This document shows positions 48,400 to 59,076 of a stretch of DNA of 64,000 nucleotides, in pieces. This DNA comes from Komagataella phaffii GS115. Lineage: Eukaryota > Ascomycota > Pichiomycetes > Pichiales > Pichiaceae. A model generated the notes under the pieces. It was not told the origin of the DNA and ran no database searches. It saw nothing but the letters and a program-made list of their open reading frames with translations. Where the stretch lies: assembly GCF_000027005.1 (NCBI RefSeq), contig NC_012963.1, positions 1,860,001-1,924,000 of the forward strand, read 5' to 3'. Within the stretch, counting starts at the first letter, position 1. Every line of letters starts with the position of its first letter. A program made the translations under genes and the position numbers.

Positions 48400-51300
48400 T
48401 TACTCGCCATGATCCGAAGAGGCCTCGGAAGGGCTTTCTCCTAATGCCTCGTCACGTATTGCCATGATCCAAGGATCATTCAATAACTCTACCGCAGTCA
48501 GCCTTTTATAGGGATCCTTTTCCAAACAATTAGCCAAAAATTTACACCCAGCTTCACTTAGTTGATCAGGGCCGGGGAACTGTGGTAGATTTCCACTGGC
48601 AATCTGGTACATGATTGCAAACTCGTTATCAATGTTAGCCCATGGTCTTCTACCAGTAGCCATTTCAAGAACACAACATCCCAAAGACCAAATATCGAGA
48701 CTTCCATGTTTACCTTGATCATTGCCTAAAATTACTTCTGGTGAAAGGTACATCGGCGTTCCAATCAAACTGTTCAACTTTCGGGTTGCTGAAGGTCTTC
48801 TATCCTGTGTCCTTTCTTGAGCTATTACCTTAGCAGCTCCAAAATCCACAAATTTTATCACTCCCATATGGTCCAGTAAAACATTCTCTGGTTTAATGTC
48901 CCTATGAACAATTCCAGACTTATGAAGATAGGCTACACCTTCCAACATTTGCAAAGTATAAACCTGAATAACCATTTCGTCTTCAATACGGCCGTGCTCT
49001 AATAGCCCAGCTAACGAACCTCCTTCACAGTACTCCATAAAAATATAGACTCTGTCTCGGTGAACTTCAACACCGAAATACTGTACAATATTAGGATGGG
49101 ATAACATTTCCAGTACTGTCATTTCTTCTTTGACCTGCGGCACAACCTTTCTAATAGACTGAACGTCTTGGAATCGAATTTCTTTGACAGCCATGACACC
49201 ACCTGTATCTAGGTTAACTGATGCATAAACGCTACCAAAAGAACCACCTCCAATAAATTTACCCTTCTGCCACCTTATTGAAACAGAGGAAAACGATGAA
49301 GAAAGGAATGTCAGATACTGGTTATCTGTATCTGTATCATCAAGCACCCGGCCCACCGACTGCTGTTCACTTTGTAGTTGGTGTCTATGTTTTTCAATCT
49401 CCTCTATTTGTGTTAACATGTCCTTTCTGATAGTATTCAGAACGGCATCATCTTTACCGTACATTTCAAGGTTTTCGTTCTTTTCCAGACGCCAGTTCAT
49501 TATCCTCTTCTTTTGCATTTCCGTAGATCTTGCTCCCATTATGTCAAAATGAGATATCAAGAGGGACATGCATCCAGCAACTTTGTTCTTTAATTGTACA
49601 AAATCTTCATCCGAAACAGCTAGAATATTGAAATCTCTGGTAATTTCCATGGCAAACTCCAATGCTAACACCGACCACTTAAAAGTTTTTTGTGCTGTAG
49701 GAGAACACTCATCCACTATAAAACTGAGCCACTCAATACTAATCTGTATGAGTTTCATGATTAAAGCGGGTTTTCTATATCCAGAAAATGTTTGCAGTGA
49801 GTTGTTACCAAAATCTCTCATATAGATGAAAATAGTGTTCATCAATTCATTTGAATTGGAAACACGTTTGCATCTGCCTCTGAGCATAGCAACTGAATCC
49901 AGTAGAGTACAAGTCATTTTATAAAACGACCGTCTTATCCTTAAGAATTCATGGTAAACTTTGTCCAATGAACACCTCCTTTCAACAAATTCTCCAATCG
50001 ATTCTCCAGCAATGTCAAGAAATGCGTTTTCAGTATTATTCAAGTTTGATGAGGCGATGTCTGAGATCAACATCAGGTTTCCAGGTTCAACGTTAATCAC
50101 AGGAATAGATGAAGTATCCAACTCCATATATTTTCCTTCCCACAATGTTGGCCTGGTAAAACAAATTACCAAAACGTATCCAGGTGACTGGTCTTTTCGT
50201 GCGCCGTCGCTGGGAACAAAGGCATCATCATCATCAGAATCACTTGAAGCCTCCTTGGCCTTCATATAGTCGAAATATTCACTATAATTCTGCAAAACTT
50301 TGAAATGCTTAGAGGGAATAGTTTGAAAATCAACACCCAATTGAGCTCCTTTCAAAACCCTAATCACCTCTGAAGGTTTATTAATAAAATGTTCACTAAC
50401 TATCAGATGTATTCCATACTTTTCAAAAGTCTCCGACCTTACTAGTACATGGTTAGTATCTTTCAAAAGACTTAGAAACTTTTTATTTCTGTAATTGTCC
50501 AGTTTGTAGACTGAAGCATTTCGAAAAGAAAAATCCAAAACGTTTGTGAATCTTAGTAGTTTCCTTCTCAATGCTCCAAAATTTTCAGTGGTAGTTGTAT
50601 ACCACCTTATCAGTTCAGATTTTGTAGAGGCAACAGGTCCTTCCTGAATTTGGTATTGAAGATATGCTAAAAGACGGTGAACTAGCTTGGAGGTTAAAGT
50701 AGTGAATTGAATTGAAATTTCCAATCCACCCCCTTCAACATAAAAACCAACATTCTGTAAGGAAAACCATTGTTTTTCCAATTCTTCTGGCTCTTTAAAA
50801 GTTCTGAAGGTCTTATATGATCTCGAACTATCAAGAAGTTTCCTGTTAAGAAGTACGAGATAATAATGGACACAATCAAGTATTGTTTGATCAAAAGAAG
50901 GGTCTAAAACATTTTCAATAACCCATCCTTCTTGAGGGTAGCAATATTCCATTAGTTGAGTTCGAATATCACAGGCTAATCCAATATACAGACGAAAATC
51001 TTCGATCATTTGATCAATCATCATTAGAGTTGGGTTTTTTAGCTTTCTGGCATATCTCAACCTCACGCGTATAAGTTCTTTAATCAAATTTGCAGGAAAC
51101 AAAGCCAGCTCTAGTAGCTTTTTCATATATGAGGGTAGATTCATGTCTTGAAATAATTTGCGAAATTCTAAATATGATTCTTTGGCCTTTGTTATCCACC
51201 TCAACACTGAACTAAACAATCTTTTTTCAAAAATGCTAGAAAGATCTTTTTCTTTCAAAACACGTTCTACGAAAGAACGGTTATCTCTAAGAATGTCGGA

Positions 51301-52761
51301 CTTAATGGCCAGGGAATCGTCAGGTAACGTGTCAGTGTGAATTCGAATAGTAGACTCACTTGATCCTGAACGTAAAATATCAAGGTCATCGTTACCCACC
51401 CATTTGGTTAGGGCTTCAGCTTCGTTGCCTCCAGCTTCTGTGATATTTTTCCAGGCGTTAAGAGCATTAATCCTGCTTTCAAACTCTGGGGAAGCACACA
51501 TCGGTTTCTCATTGCACATTTCTTTATGAGTCCTCCAGAGCGTTCCCATAGATTCAAATTTATCTAGTATCTTAGTAACTTGTTCCAAAGCGATTCTACT
51601 TTGCGAGCCTGAAAACGAATCAGGATACTGGACCTTGAATTGCAGTATTTCATTGATCGTCTCGTCTGCTAAACCCCTAGAGTAGTAAATTAGCCTTTTC
51701 TGTTCGGCCTCAGTTCTGCAAAAGATTTTTGAACGTATTCCAAGCCACAAGTTTTCCTTATAAGTTGCATGCAAATAACTTTCTCCTTCGACTTCATTAG
51801 CTGGTACTATTAATTTGGTTTTTTCGGCCTTCACAATATCGCCAGTAAGCACTGAGTTCAACATTGACTGCCATTCCATTCGCTCAACCATGGCGTTGTG
51901 GTCTAGTGAAAGAGAATTTTCCAAGCCACCGTCCATAATGTTGTCGGATCGAGGAAGAGCTAGATTAAACAGGGATATTCCGTTATCTTCCTTCAGTTTC
52001 GATAATAGCTCGCTTGTGAATGGCATATTAAACAGCGAAGAAGATGACTGTTTCTCACCTTCGAATACTGACACTCTCTTATTATGCTGTAGCTGATTAT
52101 CTAACGAGGGAGATAAGCGTTCATTCAATTCTGCACTTTGCTTTCTCTGTAACATCATCCTCTTGTCACTAGGGTCGTTTATTCCAAGATGGTCCATTTC
52201 GATCTCCGCTTCCGTTTCGGCACCCGATTCATCATCATAATCTTCTTCACCAACATCGGTTACAGATCCTATTCCCTTGTTGTAGTAATCATATTTGAGG
52301 TTATCGGCATCTTTCACTTTTCGTAAATATAACATCTCCTGTCGCATAAACTGGTCATTATTGTACTTGGAGCTATTGGAATTATTGGCGCTGAGATAAG
52401 GCCTTGTACTCTTTGGCAAGGATCTTGAGCTTGACCTACTCCGTTGCAGACCTGATAATGGATTCGTATTAGTTCTTCCTGGAACGTTCAAAGCAGAATT
52501 GCTCCTTCCTGGACTGCCCGGAGTGTTGCTTGGACGGTGAATATTAAGACTGCCCAATGCGTTGCTTGGCGTGACCACTGGTGAGTTCTTTGAATCATTC
52601 ACAGTGATTAGGTGGATCAGGCTGTTGTCTTTCGTAAGCTCAATTTTCCGACTGTTATTTGGAGACTCGGTCGGGCTCTGTTTAGGAGAAACCAATTCTA
52701 TGCCCCCGGAGTCTTTGACAACACCTTGTTCTGTTTTCGAAGGGTCTTCTGAGTCTCCCAT
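48400..52761 (-). CDS. SSK2: MAP kinase kinase kinase of the osmotic-stress pathway (Ssk2/Ssk22)
   Basis: Very large: about 1453 residues from ATG 52761 (MGDSEDPSK), or 1505 if an upstream ATG at 52917 is used. The N-terminal 300 residues are disordered. A helical regulatory region (about 350-1150) includes the Ssk1-binding and autoinhibitory part. The C-terminal kinase domain (last 290 residues) has GGGSFGSVYA, MAVKEIRF, HRDIKPENVLL, DFGAAKVI and GTPMYLSPE. It phosphorylates Pbs2 in the HOG pathway after release by the two-component protein Ssk1. Length and kinase wording fit Ssk2/Ssk22 rather than Bck1 or Ste11. Confidence 0.92.
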   Translation of the reverse strand: MGDSEDPSKTEQGVVKDSGGIELVSPKQSPTESPNNSRKIELTKDNSLIHLITVNDSKNSPVVTPSNALGSLNIHRPSNTPGSPGRSNSALNVPGRTNTNPLSGLQRSRSSSRSLPKSTRPYLSANNSNSSKYNNDQFMRQEMLYLRKVKDADNLKYDYYNKGIGSVTDVGEEDYDDESGAETEAEIEMDHLGINDPSDKRMMLQRKQSAELNERLSPSLDNQLQHNKRVSVFEGEKQSSSSLFNMPFTSELLSKLKEDNGISLFNLALPRSDNIMDGGLENSLSLDHNAMVERMEWQSMLNSVLTGDIVKAEKTKLIVPANEVEGESYLHATYKENLWLGIRSKIFCRTEAEQKRLIYYSRGLADETINEILQFKVQYPDSFSGSQSRIALEQVTKILDKFESMGTLWRTHKEMCNEKPMCASPEFESRINALNAWKNITEAGGNEAEALTKWVGNDDLDILRSGSSESTIRIHTDTLPDDSLAIKSDILRDNRSFVERVLKEKDLSSIFEKRLFSSVLRWITKAKESYLEFRKLFQDMNLPSYMKKLLELALFPANLIKELIRVRLRYARKLKNPTLMMIDQMIEDFRLYIGLACDIRTQLMEYCYPQEGWVIENVLDPSFDQTILDCVHYYLVLLNRKLLDSSRSYKTFRTFKEPEELEKQWFSLQNVGFYVEGGGLEISIQFTTLTSKLVHRLLAYLQYQIQEGPVASTKSELIRWYTTTTENFGALRRKLLRFTNVLDFSFRNASVYKLDNYRNKKFLSLLKDTNHVLVRSETFEKYGIHLIVSEHFINKPSEVIRVLKGAQLGVDFQTIPSKHFKVLQNYSEYFDYMKAKEASSDSDDDDAFVPSDGARKDQSPGYVLVICFTRPTLWEGKYMELDTSSIPVINVEPGNLMLISDIASSNLNNTENAFLDIAGESIGEFVERRCSLDKVYHEFLRIRRSFYKMTCTLLDSVAMLRGRCKRVSNSNELMNTIFIYMRDFGNNSLQTFSGYRKPALIMKLIQISIEWLSFIVDECSPTAQKTFKWSVLALEFAMEITRDFNILAVSDEDFVQLKNKVAGCMSLLISHFDIMGARSTEMQKKRIMNWRLEKNENLEMYGKDDAVLNTIRKDMLTQIEEIEKHRHQLQSEQQSVGRVLDDTDTDNQYLTFLSSSFSSVSIRWQKGKFIGGGSFGSVYASVNLDTGGVMAVKEIRFQDVQSIRKVVPQVKEEMTVLEMLSHPNIVQYFGVEVHRDRVYIFMEYCEGGSLAGLLEHGRIEDEMVIQVYTLQMLEGVAYLHKSGIVHRDIKPENVLLDHMGVIKFVDFGAAKVIAQERTQDRRPSATRKLNSLIGTPMYLSPEVILGNDQGKHGSLDIWSLGCCVLEMATGRRPWANIDNEFAIMYQIASGNLPQFPGPDQLSEAGCKFLANCLEKDPYKRLTAVELLNDPWIMAIRDEALGESPSEASSDHGE

Positions 52762-53150
52762 TTGACTATCAAGGGTTGATTGTGGTGTACTATGCAAGGG
52801 AGTTGTGAATTGATAGCTGAGGAGATTTGCAATTGTTTGAGACACGTACAGGACAAGCTTCTTAGAGAGGGTAGGAGAGTGTTCAGAGGATTGACACCAA
52901 GAAAAGGTGGGGAACATGACGGATGAGCTGTCTGCGGTAATGGGACATATATTGACCGATTACAATGCACTGTTTACGTCAATTAATGTGTTGAGTCTGG
53001 CCAAGATTTTTGACCGCAACATAATCATCTAAGTGGGCTTGTTCACCCATCAAGAGCCTGGACAGGGTGCCCTTCCGAGAGCCCTTTCGAGAATCTAATT
53101 TTTTGTTGCCAGTACTACTACTGTACTGTACCTTTCTATTTCACCAGATA
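52762..53150. other. Divergent promoter between SSK2 and PPG1
   Basis: 389 bp. The PPG1-side frame extends upstream to 53067 only through a GTG codon. No additional gene was recognised. Confidence 0.45.
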
Positions 53151-54224
53151 ATGGTTGACTTGGATCAATGCCTGGAACAGTCATACGAGGGAAAGCTGCT
53201 TTCAGAAATTGTTGTTGAGCAACTGTGTTTTAGCTTTAAGGAACTCTTGATCAAAGACCCCAATGTACTTCATATGAGAACACCTGTTACGGTAGTGGGA
53301 GATATACACGGTCAATTCTATGACCTACTTGAAATTTTCAAGATCGGGGGCACACCTCCACAGACTAACTATTTATTCCTCGGTGATTACGTCGATAGAG
53401 GATTTCATTCCGTGGAAACTATTATTATACTAATCATACTAAAACTGAAATATCCCAGTCGGATTCATCTGATACGAGGAAACCACGAATCGAGACAAAT
53501 CACCCTAAATTATGGGTTTTATACAGAATGCCTCACCAAGTATGGCGGGAGTTCTCGTGTTTGGGAACTAATAACAGATACTTTTGATTATTTGATTCTT
53601 TCGGTGATAATAGACGATAGCATATTTTGCATTCATGGAGGACTCTCTCCCAACATACAAAGCATTGAATCAATTAAGGTGATCGACCGGTACAAAGAAA
53701 TCCCCCACGAGGGACCGATGGCAGATCTCGTGTGGTCTGACCCAGATATAGAATTGCTCAATTTCCAAATTTCTTCACGTGGAGCTGGCTATCAATTTGG
53801 ATTAAATGTGGTTAATAAGTTTCTGTCAGAGAATAAATTTGACAAGATAATCAGAGCTCACCAGCTCTGTAATGAGGGATATCAATTGCATTGGGGTGGA
53901 AAGGTAGTAACCGTATGGTCTGCACCTAACTATTGCTATAGATGTGGGAATATGGCGTCAATAATGGAGATATTCGACTCGTTCAATGGGCCCGAAAGTT
54001 CTAGGTTCAATATATTTGATGCTTCTCCTAGCAGTAATCAAGAATACTTAAAATTCATAGGCTCCGGAATGGTCGACCCGTCTAATCATCAACAAGATCC
54101 AGATGAACTGGATGAAGAATCACAGAAAAGAAAAGAATTTGATGACCAATTCTTTAACGAGTATTTCAACGGCATTCCTAAAGAGCTGGATAGAAAGGCT
54201 CCTCAGGTAGAATATTTCTTGTGA
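53151..54224 (+). CDS. PPG1: PP2A-type protein phosphatase Ppg1
   Basis: 357 residues from ATG 53151 (MVDLDQCLEQ). Metal and catalytic motifs: GDIHGQF, GDYVDRG, RGNHES, HGGL and the CYRCGN loop. The C-terminus ends DYFL-like (VEYFL), the PP2A-group tail whose leucine is carboxymethylated. The wording HLIRGNHESRQITLNYGFYTECLTKYGG...VWELITDTFDYL matches yeast Ppg1 (368) more closely than Pph21 or Sit4. Ppg1 acts with Far proteins to restrain mitophagy and in glycogen regulation. A Pro-Asp-Glu-rich insert occurs before the tail. Confidence 0.87.
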   Translation: MVDLDQCLEQSYEGKLLSEIVVEQLCFSFKELLIKDPNVLHMRTPVTVVGDIHGQFYDLLEIFKIGGTPPQTNYLFLGDYVDRGFHSVETIIILIILKLKYPSRIHLIRGNHESRQITLNYGFYTECLTKYGGSSRVWELITDTFDYLILSVIIDDSIFCIHGGLSPNIQSIESIKVIDRYKEIPHEGPMADLVWSDPDIELLNFQISSRGAGYQFGLNVVNKFLSENKFDKIIRAHQLCNEGYQLHWGGKVVTVWSAPNYCYRCGNMASIMEIFDSFNGPESSRFNIFDASPSSNQEYLKFIGSGMVDPSNHQQDPDELDEESQKRKEFDDQFFNEYFNGIPKELDRKAPQVEYFL

Positions 54225-54252
54225 ACCTAAGGGTCAGGAAGGCTTTGATCTT

Positions 54253-54533
54253 CTAAGAATAATATAGCTCTAAATTCATCCCATCATTAATTTCGTAGTC
54301 CTCAAGAGTAATGTGATCCTTGAAAACTTGATAACCTTTCTTTAAGGTGATCTTCTCCCATGAGGTTCCAATTTGCAGTGAGAGTAGCTTCTTAAAATCA
54401 CCAATTGTGTCACTCGGAAGACATTTCACCCTAATTTTTTTACCCAATCTTGCAATCATTAGTACAATACTCTCTTATCCAATACAGCTCGTGAAAGCTA
54501 CACTTACCTGTCATTGCAAATCACTTCAATCAT
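54253..54533 (-). CDS. HUB1: Ubiquitin-like modifier Hub1, two exons
   Basis: Exon 1 is 54533-54508 (26 bp: MIEVICND plus AG). The intron is 54507-54449 (59 bp; donor GTAAGT, branch TACTAAT, acceptor GCAAG). Exon 2 is 54448-54253. The join yields 73 residues starting [18 protein letters not shown], the same length as yeast Hub1 (73), ending LELYYS in place of the YY-hydrophobic tail. Hub1 binds the spliceosomal proteins Snu66 and Prp38 and influences weak 5' splice-site use. It is not conjugated by a Gly-Gly tail; none is present. The bare open frame starts only at a false internal Met. Confidence 0.93.
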
Positions 54534-54732
54534 CTTTTTTCCCAGAGAGGATGAGAAATAGTACTACTGGAAAGTTTTCTCACCTCATTACATAATCATA
54601 TCTTGCCAAGTCCGGCGAGCCCTGTCACCATAGGTTTCGCTTCCCATTCCAACCAGCCAGGTCCATTAAGAACAATAATCATACAGTGTTGCCCAGTTGA
54701 CAACGTGTCATGGAAAATCCCCTTCGAAAGCT

Positions 54733-56409
54733 ATGAGTGAAACTCCTACTGAAGCTTCCAGAAGCAGATTCGCCAGCAGATCGAATAATACCACACCGGT
54801 TCAGAGGAACTCTATGCTGTTCACTAACGCGGGTGTCCCAATCCTTCAACCTGACGATGATGATTTTATGAAGGAGAAAGCTGAGGAAGATATTTCCTCG
54901 TTTGATCCTCCCATTTCCTCCAGCAATGGTATCCCAAACATAAATATTTACAACCCAGGTGGTGTCGTCTCCAACCTGGAGAGTCCTCTCAAGAACTTCC
55001 CACCTGCCTCATTGGGTTCAAGTAGACGATCCCACAGAAAGAACAACTCCCGTATAAGTAGGACTTTATCTCCTACAAAGAGTACTGATGCATACATTCC
55101 TACACCTCAATTGCCACCAAGATCAAGTTCTCCTCTTCCTTCCAGAAGCGCATCCCCCATCCGATCCACGTCGCCCGTTCGCCAGCCTTTCAATTTCGAA
55201 AAGCATGATTCTGCTCCTTCCAAAATGAATACCAAATATAGGAGAGGACACAAGTACAAACACTCCTCCATTTCGATGAACTTGTTTCAGGAACCCCCAA
55301 AGAGAGCACCGTTAGCAATCCCTCAACAGTTACCAATACCCAACCGAACAGAGCTGATCGAATCCTTGACCAAGGAGCAAAAATACAGTTTATTGTGGTG
55401 TTTCTTTTATTTTGTTTACGATGTCATAGTCTATGGACTCAGTGTTCATTATGGAAATATCTGCTTTAGTATCCTATCTCATTTGCTATTTTACGATTTT
55501 TTTGGAAACTTCATTGTGGTATTGGTCCATGTAATGTCAAACTTCGACTCCTGGCATCATTCAACTTTAAAATACCCCTTTGGGCTAGGAAGAATTGAAG
55601 TTCTGGTTGGATTTGCATTGAGTGTATCCTTGATATTTGTTGGTGGAGACCTAATATCGCATATACTGGAAGAACTGGCTGTATCCCTTATCCTACATGA
55701 GTCTCATTCTGAGCATGCAAAACACTCTGATCACTCCGAAAGTATGAATAATTGGATCTATCTAGCGATCGTTGCTTTATCTATCGCAGTCGCTTTTGCT
55801 TCCCCCAGAGTTATCAACCATTATATTCAGCATGACAGGAAAACTTTTAACAACTCTACAAATTTCCTATCCATAGCATTTGGAGTATACTCTCTATTCT
55901 ATCCGATAATCAAAAAATCAGTGCACGCAGAATTGATTATGCAAGGATTCATTGTCCTTACTTCTGCGATAATTCTCTGGATTGGTTGGAAACTTATCCA
56001 ATCGCTATCCAGGATCATTCTTATATCATATCCTTACACTGCCAAATCTTATTCACAACTGATAGGAACAATCAGGTCTCATATTCATTCAATTGATGGT
56101 TTTAAGTCAACATACGCCGTCAACAAGATTATAATATCCAAAGTTAACTACAAGATATTTGTAGTTCTACTGAGCATTAGCATTCCAGGTGCTTCTGAAG
56201 ACGACGAATCAAAGTTCACTTTTTACATCTCAAAGATTGTGAGAAGTTGCCTGAATGATGCCGTCACCAAGAACACCCACTTAAAACCACAGAACCTTGA
56301 TTCGAAGGCCTTTCTTGACCAATTACTTCAGCAATCATCGGATATTGATATACAGACTTTAGATGAGACTGGAGATCGCTTTGAGATTACAGTCGAAGTA
56401 GAACGTTAG
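54733..56409 (+). CDS. ZRG17: Zinc transporter Zrg17 (cation diffusion facilitator)
   Basis: 558 residues from ATG 54733. The first 210 residues are Ser/Pro/Arg-rich and cytosolic. Six membrane helices follow (about 225-430). The family loop LKYPFGLGRIEVLVGFALS lies after helix 2, and a His-rich stretch (HESHSEHAKHSDHSESM) sits between helices 4 and 5, as in zinc carriers. The C-terminal domain resembles the CDF cytosolic domain. In yeast, Zrg17 pairs with Msc2 to load zinc into the ER. The transport Asp/His residues of the membrane sites are partly replaced, as in yeast Zrg17, which works as a heterodimer partner. Confidence 0.85.
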   Translation: MSETPTEASRSRFASRSNNTTPVQRNSMLFTNAGVPILQPDDDDFMKEKAEEDISSFDPPISSSNGIPNINIYNPGGVVSNLESPLKNFPPASLGSSRRSHRKNNSRISRTLSPTKSTDAYIPTPQLPPRSSSPLPSRSASPIRSTSPVRQPFNFEKHDSAPSKMNTKYRRGHKYKHSSISMNLFQEPPKRAPLAIPQQLPIPNRTELIESLTKEQKYSLLWCFFYFVYDVIVYGLSVHYGNICFSILSHLLFYDFFGNFIVVLVHVMSNFDSWHHSTLKYPFGLGRIEVLVGFALSVSLIFVGGDLISHILEELAVSLILHESHSEHAKHSDHSESMNNWIYLAIVALSIAVAFASPRVINHYIQHDRKTFNNSTNFLSIAFGVYSLFYPIIKKSVHAELIMQGFIVLTSAIILWIGWKLIQSLSRIILISYPYTAKSYSQLIGTIRSHIHSIDGFKSTYAVNKIIISKVNYKIFVVLLSISIPGASEDDESKFTFYISKIVRSCLNDAVTKNTHLKPQNLDSKAFLDQLLQQSSDIDIQTLDETGDRFEITVEVER

Positions 56410-56483
56410 TTTCTTTTTTTTTTCTATTAGTGTAACATATAACATTAAACCATTCAAGTACAACATAACATAGAATAATTTGC

Positions 56484-58829
56484 TCAGTCTTGTTTTTCAT
56501 CACTGTCACTGCTTCTTTGATTCTCGGTCGTGGTGGTGCGATTAGCAGCAGGATCACTATTATTATTGAGGATCTGAGCCACTTCGGTATCGACATCTTG
56601 CATGGATTGTCCATCAACTTGTTCCAAGTCTTGTTGGGCCAATATATTTGAAATCAATTGGTCGTAATCTTCATGAATCGCTGCGTTGTGTTGAAATTCA
56701 GTATCCGTGGTAGCTTTCTCCTTCAGTTCTGACGATATCTGTGTCGTGGGTTCTGTAGACTTGGAAACATCTGTATCACTCAATGGGGTGGTATCCTGTT
56801 TGGTGTTTAGGTTATCTTGAACAATATTCTTTGGTTCATTGTCACTATCTTTGTCAGTATGTTCCTCGGTCTCTTTTAGAGGTTTATCACCATTTCCAGT
56901 TTCCTGGCTATTCCTGTTTGTATCTGTATTGGCATTAGCAACAGCATTGGAACTCTCATCCTCGTTTCCATTATTGACTTCTGTACCCATAGCTTTCATG
57001 TTTTCTGCCTCGTTATCACCAGTATTAGTAGTATCATTATTGTGTTGTGTGTGTTCGCCTTGCTGTAGTTTAATTGGGCCAGATGTTTTAGGATCTATGT
57101 TCTTAGCATTTACTCTCGGCTTCTTAGATTTATTTCTCCGAGAGCTCTTTTCATCCCTATCTAGGTCGCCGGTGACCTTGGTCAAATAAGAAGGAACAGG
57201 AAAGTTGTTTTTTAAGAAAAACATTTTCCAATTTCTGGCCTTGTCTTTTAGTTGTATTTGAGTTCTGTTCTTTAAAGCTTCGGAAATTTTTCCTCCAGCC
57301 CCAAAAAGTTCTAAAATTTGTGACCAATGTGGTCCCTTTAATTCTAGGGCTTGTTTTAGTGCACGCTCTTCCTCTTCAGTCCAGGGTCTTCTATATCCCT
57401 GGCGTATCTTATTCGGATGAGATATCAAGAGTATCTGTTGTTTCTGGATTTCGGAGGGAAGTAACTCATTTGTAATCTGCTCAAAATTTGGATGCAATTT
57501 GAGGTTTCCCTCTTCTTCTCCATCGGCTTTAAGCGGAGTAGAACTCTTTGATGCAGATGTAGGTACTGGTGTTGCATCTTTGGAGTCATCCTTGAATATA
57601 GCTTCTTTACTTCCGGATTTACCAGAGGTTGTTTTCTTTAACTCTATCGGGGAGGCAGGAAGTGTAGTGGTCAAAGATTGACTGAGATTCCCTAAACGTC
57701 CTCTTCTTCCCCAAATTAAAATACCGACATTCTTGGAGACGTAGTCAAATAACTCTTTCAAGAACACCAACCATTCGTAGGTTTCAGCTAGTTTACTGTC
57801 ATTGTCTGATTCTTGGAGCCTTTGTTTTCTAATATTGGCTCGTGATATGAAATCGGACTCAGCCGGCGTGAAAGCAGTGGATTTGTTGATTGGTAGCTGT
57901 AATTCCATATCAGGGTTCTTTCTTTTCAACAATATTTCATCCATGTTATCGGGAAATAAATCCTCCAAAATCTCATCCTTTGGCCTTTCGTTGATTTCTA
58001 ATGCCGAAATGTAAGCTTGGGTCTTCAAGTCCAAGTATAGTCCTGCTTGAGACTTTAACAGTTTACCAGGAACAAAATTTGCAGACGTTCTCTGAGTCTC
58101 TCCTTCTTGATATCCGGAAATAGAATTTCCGGTAAGGTTGGTCATTGTATTTGAGGGATCCAAAGACTGAGAAGGACAAAACACATCCAGAAAAGACTCA
58201 TTCAAGTGGTAAAAACCGGCATCGTTCGTACCCAAAGTTGCGTTCAAGAAGGTGGCCAAATTGACTTTTCTCAGAGTACTCTCCACGCTATCTTCTTTTC
58301 CCTTCAAAAAACTGGGAGGCTCACAGCCATATTTCCATATTCCAAAAGTTAAATGTTCAACGTTCAAGAACGGATCTTCGGTACTGTAAATTCTCTTTGT
58401 CATCTCGAACAATTCTATCAGGTTTTTGTACGATATCCCCGCCAACGTGCTATCTTGATTGGCTACTATGTCTAATATCTTCTGATACGGACCCTGAGCG
58501 ATGATCCTCAGTATCTGTGTTGCAAGGTTGTCTAGAGTCGGGATAGTGTTTATTAATAGTTGCACATTTTCTGGGAAGTAATGTGGACAAGTTAAATTTA
58601 ATGGGAGGGCAACCAATTGTGCATTTATCAAATCATCTGTAGTCTGGTTTTCTTTGAGAAGCCTTTGGTATGCCTTCAAGGCTTCGTGTGAATTATTTTT
58701 TAAAAGTTCCGAGTTTGGGGGAAGTGCCAGCCCTTCGTACTGATCTTTCTCTGCGGGCAGATGGCTGTTTTGAAGTTTGAACTTCTTGGCCAAAGGATTA
58801 ATGTACTCTTCTGAAGGATGTTTTGACAT
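56484..58829 (-). CDS. TBF1: Telobox-binding factor Tbf1
   Basis: 781 residues. The N-terminal half (about 60-400) is the TRFH-like dimerisation region, including ISYKNLIELFEMTKRIYS and TFGIWKYGCEPPS. The telobox Myb domain lies at about 476-535: RRPWTEEEERALKQALELKGPHWSQIL...NRTQIQLKDKARNWK, where LKDKARNWK is the DNA-reading helix. The tail is long, disordered and rich in Asn, Thr, Asp and Glu. Tbf1 binds TTAGGG-type sites at subtelomeres and in snoRNA and, in many yeasts, ribosomal-protein promoters. All functional parts are intact. Confidence 0.93.
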   Translation of the reverse strand: MSKHPSEEYINPLAKKFKLQNSHLPAEKDQYEGLALPPNSELLKNNSHEALKAYQRLLKENQTTDDLINAQLVALPLNLTCPHYFPENVQLLINTIPTLDNLATQILRIIAQGPYQKILDIVANQDSTLAGISYKNLIELFEMTKRIYSTEDPFLNVEHLTFGIWKYGCEPPSFLKGKEDSVESTLRKVNLATFLNATLGTNDAGFYHLNESFLDVFCPSQSLDPSNTMTNLTGNSISGYQEGETQRTSANFVPGKLLKSQAGLYLDLKTQAYISALEINERPKDEILEDLFPDNMDEILLKRKNPDMELQLPINKSTAFTPAESDFISRANIRKQRLQESDNDSKLAETYEWLVFLKELFDYVSKNVGILIWGRRGRLGNLSQSLTTTLPASPIELKKTTSGKSGSKEAIFKDDSKDATPVPTSASKSSTPLKADGEEEGNLKLHPNFEQITNELLPSEIQKQQILLISHPNKIRQGYRRPWTEEEERALKQALELKGPHWSQILELFGAGGKISEALKNRTQIQLKDKARNWKMFFLKNNFPVPSYLTKVTGDLDRDEKSSRRNKSKKPRVNAKNIDPKTSGPIKLQQGEHTQHNNDTTNTGDNEAENMKAMGTEVNNGNEDESSNAVANANTDTNRNSQETGNGDKPLKETEEHTDKDSDNEPKNIVQDNLNTKQDTTPLSDTDVSKSTEPTTQISSELKEKATTDTEFQHNAAIHEDYDQLISNILAQQDLEQVDGQSMQDVDTEVAQILNNNSDPAANRTTTTENQRSSDSDEKQD

Positions 58830-59076
58830 TTGATCCAGCTGTAAAGGGAGAAGGATGCAGTTCCAAGGCTGATTGAGTTAACTACTGATGCAAGTTAGAG
58901 AACCTAGAATAGAGTCTCAAATTTTCTTGCACTTTTGGCACAGTGTGCAACAATGATTAACATAAATTTTCGCGTGTTTTGTTTTAATACCATGAATATA
59001 AATACAAAAGATGCACGTATTCCCCTTTTCTAGTTTGTTTGTGTTTTTGCTAAATAGTCCATAAAGAAGTTGAACC

